A stretch of DNA of 64,000 nucleotides from Arachidicoccus ginsenosidivorans (lineage in GTDB: Bacteria > Bacteroidota > Bacteroidia > Chitinophagales > Chitinophagaceae). Location: NCBI RefSeq assembly GCF_007971385.1, contig NZ_CP042434.1, positions 620,001 through 684,000 of the forward strand, given 5' to 3'. Within the stretch, counting starts at the first letter, position 1. Every line of letters starts with the position of its first letter. Shown one piece after another: positions 9,943 to 19,479 of the stretch. Both the position numbers and the translations under genes were made by a program. Under the pieces are notes generated by a model, which was not told the DNA's origin, made no database searches, and saw nothing but the letters and a program-made list of their open reading frames with translations.

Positions 9943-10198
9943 CAGGAAGAAAGATAAGTGCTGTTTGAAACGAAGATGACAGGTGTCAGGCTGCCGAGGA
10001 GACTGTATAAGGGGTGCACTTTCTACCTGTTCGTGCACGCGCATTACCTAACGCCGGCGTACAATGCATACGAAAACCGGTCAGTTACACAGCAGTTCAA
10101 ACAAGCCCTTTTCTTAACACAAATCAAAACCACTTTACTAAACCCGGGTAACAACTACTTATCAATTAGTAATTTTCAATCATTAAAACCAATTAATC

Positions 10199-10867
10199 AT
10201 GTATTTCCCATTTTTAAAAAGAACCCATCGTCAACAACCCAAAAAAGAAAACGGCGTTTCCATTCAGGACGCCATCGTATTTGCCATGTCTAAAGACTTT
10301 GACATTACCGATGGTGCAGAATTTATCGATGACGGTATGCGCATGAAAGAACAACCGCTGACTAGAACGTTCTTTAGTGAACCACAGTCAGCTAAACATT
10401 ATAATCCACTGCAAATCCAAATCCAGTCTGAGCGTCAGGCACTCAGACCCATATTTAACTATCAAGAACACCTATCATCATCAGCTCCTGCGAAACAAAA
10501 TCCTACGAATATCAGTGGTCATGCCACCCCAGACCCCTGGCGACATACCCCTGCAACCGTGCTTACCGCTCCCACATACAATAGTCCGGAAGAGGTGATC
10601 AGGTCATTAAAACAAGAAGGTTATACAGAAAATTTTGCAACGCAGGCCATGAGTCTATATAGTGAAGATCAGGAGGATATACGATTTCATCCAGGTGATT
10701 TCACCATTGACAAAACCTTTCGTTTTAATAAAAATTGTGGACCACAAGGAAATCCCATCGTCTATGCCATTACGTCCACAACGGGTGTAAAAGGCACGCT
10801 TACGGACTCAACAGGCACTTGTTCACTCCATCCGGACATGATAAGCAAGATATACACCAACAAGTAA
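10199..10867 (+). CDS. Protein of unknown function, 222 residues
   Basis: I do not recognise this protein. The ATG at 10199 follows an AT-rich leader like those of its neighbours. No signal peptide or membrane helix is visible. The N-terminus is basic (KRTHRQQPKKEN), the middle is rich in Pro, Gln, Ser and Thr and looks disordered, and the C-terminal third (about 120-222) looks folded, with a single Cys-Gly pair and a later Cys. It sits between the SDR gene and the esterase gene on the same strand, so it may be co-regulated with them. Codon use is similar to that of its neighbours. It may be lineage-restricted. Confidence 0.6.
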   Translation: MYFPFLKRTHRQQPKKENGVSIQDAIVFAMSKDFDITDGAEFIDDGMRMKEQPLTRTFFSEPQSAKHYNPLQIQIQSERQALRPIFNYQEHLSSSAPAKQNPTNISGHATPDPWRHTPATVLTAPTYNSPEEVIRSLKQEGYTENFATQAMSLYSEDQEDIRFHPGDFTIDKTFRFNKNCGPQGNPIVYAITSTTGVKGTLTDSTGTCSLHPDMISKIYTNK

Positions 10868-10992
10868 TTATGCGAACTTAATAAGTTAACAAGAACAAAA
10901 ACAAAAAGCAGCAATATTATTGGCAAACGCAACGTAACAAAACAACCTCAAAAAAAATCAATTATCACCTTCAAACAAAAATCACAATAATC

Positions 10993-12006
10993 ATGAACCA
11001 ATCGTTAAACTTACATGCAAATCCGAATGCATCAAATGAAACAAATCCAGCAGAAGATCCAAGGCTTTTCAAGCAGGTACGAGAATTCCTACAGGTCCTT
11101 AATGGCGGGGATAAAGCGCCGATTGAAACGCTACCTCCAAAAGATGCCCGAGAAGTACTGAGCAATGCCCAGGAGGCTGTTGTAGTGGACTATACCGGTA
11201 TTCAGGAATCAGAACACACCATTACGGTATTGGATGCGCCGCTAAAAGTTTATATAGTTAAGCCCGAAGGACTAAGCACGACCGCCCCTGGCTTCCTTTA
11301 TATTCATGGCGGCGGATGGGTCCTGGGAGATTACAAAACGCATCGTAGAATCGTACGTGATCTAGTGGTTCAGTCTGGCGTCATCGCTATTTTCCCTGAA
11401 TACACACCATCTCCAGAGGCCAGATACCCAGTGGCATTACAACAAATCTACGCCACTTTGCAATGGGCAGTCACTGAAGGACAACCTTTTGGCATCAATG
11501 GCGAAAAACTGGCCATCGTAGGGAACAGCGTAGGTGGCAATATGGCGGCAGCTACGACCATTATGGCCAAACAACTGGCAGGCCCTGCACTACTATTACA
11601 GGTTTTACTGTGGCCGGTAACAGATGCAAATTTTGAGACGACTTCCTATGTCCAGTACGGGAAAGGTCGGTTTTTGACCACCGCTATGATGAAATGGTTC
11701 TGGGACAATTACCTGCCTGATCCTGAAGGGCGTCAGGACATTCTGGCCGCACCGCTACAGGCATCCATTGAAGATCTGCGTGGTCTGCCACCTGCACTGA
11801 TCCAAACAGCTGAGAATGATGTTCTGCGAGACGAGGGTGAAGCGTATGGCAGAAAGCTAAATGAAGCCGGTGTTGACGTAACCGTCGTCCGGTATAACGG
11901 CTTAATCCACGATTACGGACTGCTGAATGCGCTGTCTTTCATACCAGCGGTTAAGTCCGCTATTTCACAGGCCGCTCAGGCACTTAAACGTGTACTCTAT
12001 GCATAA
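10993..12006 (+). CDS. Alpha/beta hydrolase of the hormone-sensitive lipase (HSL) family
   Basis: This 337-residue cytoplasmic esterase has the HSL oxyanion motif HGGGW (about residues 105-109). The nucleophile elbow is GNSVGGN (Ser at about residue 181), where many relatives have GDSAGG. The Asp (ENDVLRDEG region) and His (GLIHDYG) of the triad are also visible. Such enzymes cut short-chain acyl esters. The natural substrate cannot be told. The gene lies in a + strand run with an SDR protein, a secreted hydrolase and a YciI-like protein, which looks like a detoxification or catabolic set. No signal peptide is seen. Confidence 0.85.
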   Translation: MNQSLNLHANPNASNETNPAEDPRLFKQVREFLQVLNGGDKAPIETLPPKDAREVLSNAQEAVVVDYTGIQESEHTITVLDAPLKVYIVKPEGLSTTAPGFLYIHGGGWVLGDYKTHRRIVRDLVVQSGVIAIFPEYTPSPEARYPVALQQIYATLQWAVTEGQPFGINGEKLAIVGNSVGGNMAAATTIMAKQLAGPALLLQVLLWPVTDANFETTSYVQYGKGRFLTTAMMKWFWDNYLPDPEGRQDILAAPLQASIEDLRGLPPALIQTAENDVLRDEGEAYGRKLNEAGVDVTVVRYNGLIHDYGLLNALSFIPAVKSAISQAAQALKRVLYA

Positions 12007-12077
12007 GATCACCCGTTCCAGTTTGCTTATCGCATTAAGCTATCTAATCATTTTCAAAATATTTAAAATTTTACGTT

Positions 12078-12905
12078 ATGTCTATTATTAAACATTTTAC
12101 ATATGTGGCCTACCTTATGGCATTTGCCACCTTTACCTGCATGCTAAGTTCAAAATCAAATGCACAGCGTGCTCATTCTACCGAAAAGATCCAGTCAAGA
12201 CAAGTAGCCCAGTTAAATCATAATACCACCATTAAAAATATCGTACTTGTTCATGGTGCATTTGCAGATGGCTCCAGCTGGAATAAAACCATCGCTATTT
12301 TGCAAACCCACGGATATCATGTCATCGCCGTTCAAAATCCGCTGACTTCCCTGGAAGATGATGTGGCTGCCACCAGGCGGGCCATCGCTTTGATGAATGG
12401 CCCGGTACTGCTGGTAGGGCATTCCTATGGAGGAGTCGTTATTTCAGTGGCCGGTAATGATCCAAAAGTCGCCGCTCTTGTATACGTTTGCGCGCTAATC
12501 CCTAATGATAATGAATCTGTAGTGGATATCACAAAAAAGGATCCAAATGCGCCCGGCAGTGCAGAAATCAAGCCTGACACCTCAGGATTTCTTTCACTGA
12601 CCTATAAAGGCATCCATTCTTTTTTTGCACAAGATTTGTCTGCTAGCCAGCGGGACATACTCTATGCTACCCAAACACCTTGGGCAGCGGTGGCCACTAC
12701 CGCTAAAGTAAAAAATGCCGCCTGGAAATCAAAACCCTCCTGGTGCATTATTGGGTTAAACGATCATATGGTTACCCCTCATCTGGCAAGAGCCGAGGCA
12801 AAAATGCTCCACGCAAAATCCATTGAACTTAAGACCAGCCATGTGCCCATGCTCTCCCAGCCCAAGCAAGTCGCAGACTTTATCATGGAAGCATCTGAAC
12901 AGTAA
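12078..12905 (+). CDS. Exported alpha/beta hydrolase (EstC / plant esterase-like)
   Basis: This 275-residue protein starts with a signal peptide (hydrophobic AYLMAFATFTCMLSS, then a likely cut after SNA). The mature part has the HGAFADGSSW oxyanion region and the nucleophile elbow GHSYGG. A late Asp (GLNDHM) and His (TSHVPM) complete the triad. This pattern is typical of the EstC/SABP2-like branch of alpha/beta hydrolases, which act on small esters. It is 71 bases after the HSL-type esterase and 89 bases before the YciI-like gene. The product probably works in the periplasm. Its substrate is unknown. Confidence 0.8.
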   Translation: MSIIKHFTYVAYLMAFATFTCMLSSKSNAQRAHSTEKIQSRQVAQLNHNTTIKNIVLVHGAFADGSSWNKTIAILQTHGYHVIAVQNPLTSLEDDVAATRRAIALMNGPVLLVGHSYGGVVISVAGNDPKVAALVYVCALIPNDNESVVDITKKDPNAPGSAEIKPDTSGFLSLTYKGIHSFFAQDLSASQRDILYATQTPWAAVATTAKVKNAAWKSKPSWCIIGLNDHMVTPHLARAEAKMLHAKSIELKTSHVPMLSQPKQVADFIMEASEQ

Positions 12906-12994
12906 GGCAAACACATTCGTTAAACCAACTCATACATTAATAACGCTCAATAATTTTTAGACAACCCGATTTTTAATCATTAAATTCAAAAAAG

Positions 12995-13342
12995 ATGAAT
13001 GTTTTTTTAATCGTTATTCACAGAGACTTAACCAGTAAAAATCCCAAACCCTCTCCTGCGGAGCTAAAGGAAGCCCTGCAACCTTATCAGCAGTGGATTC
13101 AACATCTGGCTGATGCAGACAAATTAGTCGCCCCGCCCAAAAGATGGGATCTGGAAGGAAAAGTAGTAAGCCACGGTAAAAAGGTCAAAAAGGGTCCTTA
13201 CGTAGATGGAATAACTTCCATAGGGGGACTACTCTTGATCAAAGCCACAGATTATGACGAGGCTGTTACCCTCGCTAAATTATGCCCGATCATCAAATAC
13301 GGGGCTGTGGTTGAGGTAAGGATGGCTTTACCTACTGCATAG
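12995..13342 (+). CDS. YciI-like (DGPF-type) small protein
   Basis: This 115-residue protein is a one-domain YciI/DGPF-fold protein. The central segment YVDGITSIGGLLLIKATDYD matches the family pattern of a DGPF-like loop followed by a strand and a helix of the type AVTLAKLCP. The fold is a ferredoxin-like dimer found alone or next to sigma factors and enzymes; the activity is generally unknown. It is the last gene of the + strand run and is followed 16 bases later by a hairpin with a T-tract. Confidence 0.7.
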   Translation: MNVFLIVIHRDLTSKNPKPSPAELKEALQPYQQWIQHLADADKLVAPPKRWDLEGKVVSHGKKVKKGPYVDGITSIGGLLLIKATDYDEAVTLAKLCPIIKYGAVVEVRMALPTA

Positions 13343-13358
13343 GGTTAATTTTCAAACG

Positions 13359-13392
13359 GGCGGTACACTTGGAGTATCGCCAGTTTTTTTTT
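13359..13392 (+). terminator. Intrinsic terminator after the YciI-like gene
   Basis: GGCGGTAC (13359-13366) pairs with GTATCGCC (13374-13381), with one G-T pair, around a 7-base loop. A run of nine T follows at 13384-13392. It ends the + strand run before the convergent S41 genes. Confidence 0.8.
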
Positions 13393-13480
13393 GTAAATCC
13401 TCCAATTTAGGATTATGAAAAATAAAATAATTACCTGAATATCATTTTAACAAATTGATTGGCGATAATGTCCTTAGAAA

Positions 13481-15721
13481 TTATTTGCCCGTTTCAATAA
13501 ATAAAACGTCCCTTTCTAATGGTTCATCCCTACCGGCTTTTACCCCAGTAATAGTGGGTTTACAGATAATATCTGGAACAATGCCTACTTGTTGTATTTC
13601 TCCCCCATCTGGATAATATATGCCCAGACCTGAAAAAACGGTGGACATATCTCCTGGCAAAGACACATAGCTGATATCTCCATCGGCACCGGCTGTAGTA
13701 GAACCAATTATTGTAGCACCTAATGCCATAAAAGCCATGGCAGTATATTCAGATTGACTTTGGGTGTACTCATTGATGAGCAAGACAACCTTCCCCTTAT
13801 AACAATCGGGGTTTTCTGTACCTGTTGAGGCTATATAATCTAATATCGACTGGCCAGGTCTTAAGGGGTCTATATGGGCGTATCTGGCAAAACCTGACCG
13901 GTGGCGACCAAGCTTATTCCCCAAAGTAAATACCATAAAATCCGCAGGATAACTTCTAAGATCAATGATCATACCTTTTGTTGAACGGGCTATCTGCATA
14001 ACGCTATCCAGCATGCTATTTTTAAAGGTACCCGGATAGATATAAGCAATACCATCGCCTATGATTTTAAAAGGAGGCTGGCCACGTTTCACTAAACCAT
14101 AAATTTTATTTTGGTAAATAGCACCGTTGTATGTCTTTACTTTTTTAATTTCCTGTCGACCATCTCTCTCTAAGGTTAAGATCATGGAGTCGTTTGCTGT
14201 ATTTAGTAAATGCCAGGAAAGATTTCTGTATTTCACGGCCATATTTGAGCCGGGCGTTATATCAAGCCGCTCCTTGACAATATTTTTAATTGACTGCCCG
14301 TTTATTTTCTCCAATTCATCTCCTATCTGTATACCCGAACGAAACGCTATTGCGCTATCTAAATAGCGATCCACAATCCATTTCCCTCCTATATACCTTA
14401 TTGTAAACAGCGGTGTATTTTCCCCAAAAAATAACCGTTCCTGCTGACTACCAAATAAAGCCCCATGTGAATCCTTTATCTTCTCAATCATGGAAAGTAG
14501 CGTCAGATCATATTTTTGCCGCGTATTTGCAAGAATCATTTTGGGAATATAATCCGTTAATACCTGCTCCCAATCAGTAAGCAAATAGCGATAGGGATAA
14601 AAATATTCCACCGCATTCCAATATCTGAACAGCGCCAAGAGCCTTAGGCCAATATCATTAGATTTTATATCCACAAATTCTTTGTCATGGGGAAAAACTA
14701 CATTGGTGGATTGGTCAAATGAATAATAGTAATTTTCAGATGCGGGTTTGGCGTAGAAAACTGCACTTAATACTTTTTGCAAAGGCTGTGTAATCGCTTT
14801 AGCATAAAACCAACTGGTATCCACACTCATTTTGATGGAGGCCCCTTTGGGAAGTGCGCGGGCTTTGTATTTACCTTTGAGTGGACCTAGGCCTTGGATA
14901 AAACGGGTCAAAATTGTATCGCGCTGCTGATCAGTTTTAGCTGAAGCAATTTTTGGCAAAAGTCTAAAAAGGGTATTGGCCCAGTTATATTTCCCGGCAG
15001 CTACCCCTGGATGGTAAAATTTAAGAAAACCCCAGACCATGCCAAGGACCTTTAGATTGGTCAGCGTTTGCTTATTCATCCTCATGGTAGTTAGTCCTGA
15101 ACCACGAATAAAGGCGGTGTCCTTTTCTGCAGGAAAACGCCTTACGGGTCTGATCTCAGCCACAGATAAGGACTTGTCATCGATTTGCACCTCCAGATCA
15201 TCCAGCCACATTGTGCCTTCTGCGGTGAATAGGCCACCTATATAAATTTCTTTTGTCTTTGCAGGTATCAAACCCACAGAAAGGGTATATTTTTTCCAGG
15301 GCGTTGTACCTGTTATCTGTTGATCTAATATACCAAAAGTAACATTAGGAATATTTACCAATAATGAAGCAACCCCACCCGTTGCATTTTCTGTTTTTAT
15401 ATACCCTGTCAGTGTCAGGATTTTACCGTTATAATTATGGGGCAGTTTCAAAACGATACCTGAGCCTTCTTTTGGGGCCGTGGTTTTAATTCCTGTATAT
15501 TGAAAACAAATGGAGTGCTTGCCTGTAAAGCTATTGACGGTATCTACCGTAATTGTATAATTTTGTGAATTCCGTATATCCCAGCCCTTGGGTACTCCAC
15601 CGATCACTTTTTCAAAATCCAGATTCAAATCATTTATAATCGCTGAGTTACGTTGTACGCTTTTTATAACCTGGGCGGATACGTTACTGACCACACAAAA
15701 AACAATTATTAAAAATAACAT
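13481..15721 (-). CDS. Exported S41-family peptidase-like protein, catalytic Ser present
   Basis: This 746-residue protein has an N-terminal signal peptide (hydrophobic LFLIIVFCVVSNVSA). A beta-sandwich, carbohydrate-module-like region follows (about residues 30-185, including TMWLDDLEVQIDDK). Next come a helical region, a PDZ-like stretch (GDELEKINGQSI) and a C-terminal S41 core. The core keeps the Ser before Glu in the TQSQSE motif, the position of the S41 nucleophile. The usual downstream Lys is not seen; the STTAGADG motif takes its place, as in the tricorn-like branch. It is a tandem paralogue of the next gene (48 bases apart). The likely role is a periplasmic or surface protease; its target is unknown. 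Confidence 0.8.
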   Translation of the reverse strand: MLFLIIVFCVVSNVSAQVIKSVQRNSAIINDLNLDFEKVIGGVPKGWDIRNSQNYTITVDTVNSFTGKHSICFQYTGIKTTAPKEGSGIVLKLPHNYNGKILTLTGYIKTENATGGVASLLVNIPNVTFGILDQQITGTTPWKKYTLSVGLIPAKTKEIYIGGLFTAEGTMWLDDLEVQIDDKSLSVAEIRPVRRFPAEKDTAFIRGSGLTTMRMNKQTLTNLKVLGMVWGFLKFYHPGVAAGKYNWANTLFRLLPKIASAKTDQQRDTILTRFIQGLGPLKGKYKARALPKGASIKMSVDTSWFYAKAITQPLQKVLSAVFYAKPASENYYYSFDQSTNVVFPHDKEFVDIKSNDIGLRLLALFRYWNAVEYFYPYRYLLTDWEQVLTDYIPKMILANTRQKYDLTLLSMIEKIKDSHGALFGSQQERLFFGENTPLFTIRYIGGKWIVDRYLDSAIAFRSGIQIGDELEKINGQSIKNIVKERLDITPGSNMAVKYRNLSWHLLNTANDSMILTLERDGRQEIKKVKTYNGAIYQNKIYGLVKRGQPPFKIIGDGIAYIYPGTFKNSMLDSVMQIARSTKGMIIDLRSYPADFMVFTLGNKLGRHRSGFARYAHIDPLRPGQSILDYIASTGTENPDCYKGKVVLLINEYTQSQSEYTAMAFMALGATIIGSTTAGADGDISYVSLPGDMSTVFSGLGIYYPDGGEIQQVGIVPDIICKPTITGVKAGRDEPLERDVLFIETGK

Positions 15722-15769
15722 AAAAGCCGCATAGATCCCTTATTTAAACATGCTGTACCCATTTTTCAA

Positions 15770-18004
15770 TTATTTACCTGTATTGATAAATTCAATTGCT
15801 CTTTCCAGTTGTTCGTCCTTACCGGCTTTTATGCCTTCTGCAGTAGGTTCACAAAAAATATCCGGCACAATGCCGACTTGTTGCGTCTGGCTTCCATCTG
15901 GGTAATAAATGCCCAAGCCGGAAAATGTCGTCAGTATAGAGCCAGGCAAATACAGCTCAGAAACGTTACCATCTGCACCTGCAGTGGTAGATCCTACGAC
16001 GGTCGCTCCTATTGCCCTTAAACTCATAGCATAAAACTCAGCTGCACTTTGCGTATTCTTATTTACCAAAACGACAATCTTTCCTCCATAATAATTGTGA
16101 TTGAAAGCTCCTAAAGACTGCGCTGGTCCCATAATAGCCCTTCCTGGCCGCACAGGATCAATATGGGAATACCTTGTGTATTTCACCGCACTTCTGCTTA
16201 AGCTGGATATCATCATAAATAGACCTGATCCATTAGGATAGTTTCTAAGGTCTACAATCAATCCTTTTGCATTTTTAATGCCGGCGATCACCGGCTGGAT
16301 ATCCTTTCTTTGAAATGTGCCACCATAGATGTAGCCAATACCTGGACGTGCATATCCAAAGGCAGGTTTTGTGTCGTCCGTAAAACCAATGGACAACAAA
16401 CTGTCTGCTGGATAAGTCTGGACATTTTTCGTCGCAAAGGTATCTTCACTGAAAAAACCAAGTCTTAGCGAAGGTTCATTAGTCTTTAAAAGGCTCCAGC
16501 CAATATTTCTGTATTTTGCCGCCGCATTTGAGCCAGAGGTAATGGCCAGCCTGCTTTTTACAACTGCTGCTACTGGCTTACCTCCAATCTTTTCCAGTAT
16601 ATCACCAATCTCAACACCTGAGAGGCGTCCTGCTACCTTATTTAAATATTTTGTCACGACCCATTTATTTTGGATATATTCTACTGCAAAAGGCGGTTGT
16701 AACTTTCCATAATATTCAAGGGTACTATTAATTAATCCTGAGACCCCGGCATGAGTATCTTTTATTTTTGCAACTAAACCAGCCAGAGCCAGTTCGTATT
16801 TCAACCGGGTATTTGCCTGGATCATAATAGGAATATATGTTGCCAAAACTGTCGGCCAATCTTTTATCAGGTTTCTATAGGGATAAAAATAAGCAATCGC
16901 ATTCCAATACCTGTATAAGGCGAGCAAGCGAACGCCGATGTCTGGATTTTCAATCGACGGATACTCCGCATCATTGGTAAATAAAACATTGCCCGCCGAC
17001 GTAAAATTATAATAGTATGAAAAAGAATGTGGCCTATTTGAAAGCAACAACCTTCTAAACTGAGCTAGCAATTTTTCAGACAATCCACCTTGATGCCACC
17101 AGGTAGTGTCCGTATCAAACATTATGGAATCTTTTCTGGCAAATGGCGTTCCAGCGTCATTTTGGGATACAGTGCCTAGTTTTGTAAGAAAGCTACTTAA
17201 TAATTCATCTCTTTCAGCATCGGAACTCGCATTGGCCACACTAGGCAGTAATCTAAATAGTTCGTGGCCAAAGTTAAAATCACCCGCAGTGGCCCGGGGA
17301 TGAAAAAATTTTAAATACCCCCAAACCTCGCCCAAAACCTGCAAATTTTTGACCGTTTTAGGATTTGTTGTCATGTGCGTTATTCCAGCGCCCTTACTAA
17401 ATTCAGTATCAGCCTCAGCCGGGTAATTCGAAGCAGGTATTATCTGCGCCTCAGATAAAGGTTTGCCATCTATTTTCACCTCCAGATCATCCAACCACAT
17501 CGTCCCTTTGCCCTCCAATATTCCTCCAATGACAATTGATTTTGTCTTTTCTGCATCGAGTGGCAGGCTAATTTCATTTTTTTGCCAATTAGTCGTTCCT
17601 TTAACAACATGATTATACATATTATTGATTCCTAATCGGGGATCCAATCTTAGCACAAGCCCTGCACGTCCTGGTTCAATCCGGTCGGTTTTGATATACC
17701 CCGACAATGCAATCATATGCCCTTTATATAAATGAGGCAAATTCATCATGTAAGCCGTAAACGAGGTCGAATCACCAGAAAAGTGAAAACGCATACTATA
17801 CTTACCACTATGTTTAATAGTAGAATCCACACTGATTTCATAACCTGTAGTCGCTGCTTTTTTAAAATGAAGCGCACCTCCCTGCTGAATTCTTTCAAAT
17901 CCTAAATTATAGGTCGTGTCAGAAAAAGGCACATCGGCATTCTGCTGCCCCATGGCCATGCCAGTCAAAATAAATACAAATAGGATCGTTGTCAGAAACT
18001 TCAT
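15770..18004 (-). CDS. Exported S41-like protein, catalytic Ser replaced by Ala
   Basis: This 744-residue paralogue has the same architecture as the neighbour at 13481: signal peptide (TTILFVFILTGMAMG), sandwich domain with TMWLDDLEVKIDGK, helical region, PDZ-like stretch (GDILEKIGGKPV) and S41 core with STTAGADGNV. At the nucleophile position it reads TQSAAE instead of TQSQSE, so the Ser before Glu is Ala (codon GCT). If that is the active residue, the copy is a pseudo-protease, perhaps binding peptides or modulating its neighbour. It is first of the pair in transcription order. The two arose by tandem duplication. Confidence 0.8.
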   Translation of the reverse strand: MKFLTTILFVFILTGMAMGQQNADVPFSDTTYNLGFERIQQGGALHFKKAATTGYEISVDSTIKHSGKYSMRFHFSGDSTSFTAYMMNLPHLYKGHMIALSGYIKTDRIEPGRAGLVLRLDPRLGINNMYNHVVKGTTNWQKNEISLPLDAEKTKSIVIGGILEGKGTMWLDDLEVKIDGKPLSEAQIIPASNYPAEADTEFSKGAGITHMTTNPKTVKNLQVLGEVWGYLKFFHPRATAGDFNFGHELFRLLPSVANASSDAERDELLSSFLTKLGTVSQNDAGTPFARKDSIMFDTDTTWWHQGGLSEKLLAQFRRLLLSNRPHSFSYYYNFTSAGNVLFTNDAEYPSIENPDIGVRLLALYRYWNAIAYFYPYRNLIKDWPTVLATYIPIMIQANTRLKYELALAGLVAKIKDTHAGVSGLINSTLEYYGKLQPPFAVEYIQNKWVVTKYLNKVAGRLSGVEIGDILEKIGGKPVAAVVKSRLAITSGSNAAAKYRNIGWSLLKTNEPSLRLGFFSEDTFATKNVQTYPADSLLSIGFTDDTKPAFGYARPGIGYIYGGTFQRKDIQPVIAGIKNAKGLIVDLRNYPNGSGLFMMISSLSRSAVKYTRYSHIDPVRPGRAIMGPAQSLGAFNHNYYGGKIVVLVNKNTQSAAEFYAMSLRAIGATVVGSTTAGADGNVSELYLPGSILTTFSGLGIYYPDGSQTQQVGIVPDIFCEPTAEGIKAGKDEQLERAIEFINTGK

Positions 18005-18256
18005 AATGGTGCATAAATTTAAAAATGTGGGTATTTATGAACAAATTAAAGGTATAAAAAATAACACATGATCAGTGCGCCCGCACTTGTCAGGCGATCT
18101 CCACGTTCTTTTCAGTCTTTTCATACATTAGCCACCAAAGCGAATCAATATTTTTAACCTTGCCATCTTCTTAATCCATATAACCTTTAATAAATAATTG
18201 CCCCACGGAGCCCTACTAGCATCCGCCCTGTTACAATTAAAAGCCAGGAAAATGCA

Positions 18257-18703
18257 TTATAACATCCTGGGGGGTGTAAGTAATACGGGAACGGTGGCGT
18301 GACGAACAACATATTCAGCTTTGGACCCACTAAGTATGCGACCAATCGCACTGCGACCATGCGTACCCATCACAATCAAATTCGCTCGCCACTCTTCGGA
18401 AATTATTAATATTTCTTCCTCCGGGATGCCAATTGGGGTAAAACAAGCGACCTGCTGCTTACCATCATACAACTTAATATATTCTTCAATGGTACGCCGC
18501 GCAGCGTTTAAGAGATTCGTTTCGCTTTCTTTGGCAGTGATACCCAGATCCGCATTGACCTGCTCTTTGGTTGAATCAACAACGTAAACAAGTGCCACTA
18601 AACTTTGTGTTTTATATGCTAGTGAGAATCCCGTTTTAGCAGCTTTCTTAGAAAAACGGCTGTCATCTATGGCGATGAGTATTCTATTAATTTCCTGACC
18701 CAT
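18257..18703 (-). CDS. Universal stress protein, UspA family
   Basis: This is a 148-residue single-domain Usp protein. The ATP-binding signature G-x2-G-x9-G-S is present as GTHGRSAIGRILSGS near the C-terminus, and the N-terminal strand ILIAIDDS carries the expected Asp. I chose the ATG at 18703 over an upstream TTG at 18709. The crcB stop is 7 bases upstream on the same strand, so the two genes are likely co-transcribed. Usp proteins protect cells in stress and stasis. Pairing with a fluoride exporter suggests a small stress operon. Confidence 0.85.
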   Translation of the reverse strand: MGQEINRILIAIDDSRFSKKAAKTGFSLAYKTQSLVALVYVVDSTKEQVNADLGITAKESETNLLNAARRTIEEYIKLYDGKQQVACFTPIGIPEEEILIISEEWRANLIVMGTHGRSAIGRILSGSKAEYVVRHATVPVLLTPPRML

Positions 18704-18710
18704 AACCAAA

Positions 18711-19088
18711 TTATTTCACAAGGATAAGCCCCACCCAGGTGGCCAGCAAACCGAGCAGCACACTGCCACCTAAATACATAAAAAAGTAAAAATAATTACG
18801 CTCCATTATCAGACTAATACCCTCGTATGAAAAACTGGAAAAAGTGGTAAACCCACCACAAATGCCTGTAATCAAAAAAAGTCGCCACTGTATTGAAAAT
18901 TGAGGCATTTTTACAGCCATCCCATATAAAAGGCCAATAATAAAACAGCCCAGAACATTCACAATTAAAGTTCCCAATGGAAATGTTATGGGAGCAATTT
19001 TATGAACGCCTACCTGAAGCAAATACCGGCAAACGCTACCGATTGCGCCTCCTAAAGCAATCACCAAAATTGATCTTAACATGCTCAA
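18711..19088 (-). CDS. crcB: Fluoride channel CrcB/FluC
   Basis: This 125-residue protein has four hydrophobic helices and the family's hallmarks: GGAIGSVCRY near the start, GTLIVNVLGCF in helix 2 and GGFTTFSSFSYE in helix 3, which contains the Phe residues of the fluoride pathway and the TM3 break. Two antiparallel subunits form the channel that exports fluoride from the cytoplasm. A single gene implies a homodimer. I looked for the fluoride riboswitch in the 190 bases upstream and did not find it. The universal stress protein gene follows directly. Confidence 0.93.
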   Translation of the reverse strand: MSMLRSILVIALGGAIGSVCRYLLQVGVHKIAPITFPLGTLIVNVLGCFIIGLLYGMAVKMPQFSIQWRLFLITGICGGFTTFSSFSYEGISLIMERNYFYFFMYLGGSVLLGLLATWVGLILVK

Positions 19089-19479
19089 TAATTAAAATAA
19101 CTAGCGGTTATAAAAACTTGCCCAGCGCTATCCAGAGATAAAAAAAAAATGTTTAATTCCGTCACCACAAGTTAAGCCTTTATTCAAAACAAAAAACTTG
19201 CAGGTGCTATCCGCCTTTAAAGCGGCCGTTGTAAATTGGAAAACACTATCCTATCACCCGATTTTCACACAAAACCACCCTTAAATGGAGACCATCCCTC
19301 TGGTAGGCAATAATGCGCCTGGGCTATCTAAAGTTAAAACAATCTTGATTAATGCAGGCGTGCAGGACACAAAAATATTATTAAAAAGCTGTGCTGAAAA
19401 TAACAAATCCCCTTGGGATACCTACATTGGTACCCACAAGGGATTAGTTATTTTAAAAGGTAGGGCTATATAATGATAG
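19089..19479. other. Intergenic region with one doubtful small reading frame
   Basis: The region holds the upstream DNA of crcB. On the + strand, 19285-19473 could encode 62 residues starting METIPLVGNN. It ends six bases before the convergent OmpA gene's stop. I find no family resemblance, no clear promoter and no ribosome site, so I do not call it a gene. No fluoride riboswitch is visible. Confidence 0.35.

Noticed and set aside
9958..10293. 111-codon + strand frame starting before the orphan gene
   Set aside because: Non-ATG start, odd composition, and it overlaps the better frame that begins at ATG 10199.
19089..19280. Fluoride riboswitch before crcB
   Set aside because: The conserved GATGG/CTGATG elements and pseudoknot partners are not found on the - strand.
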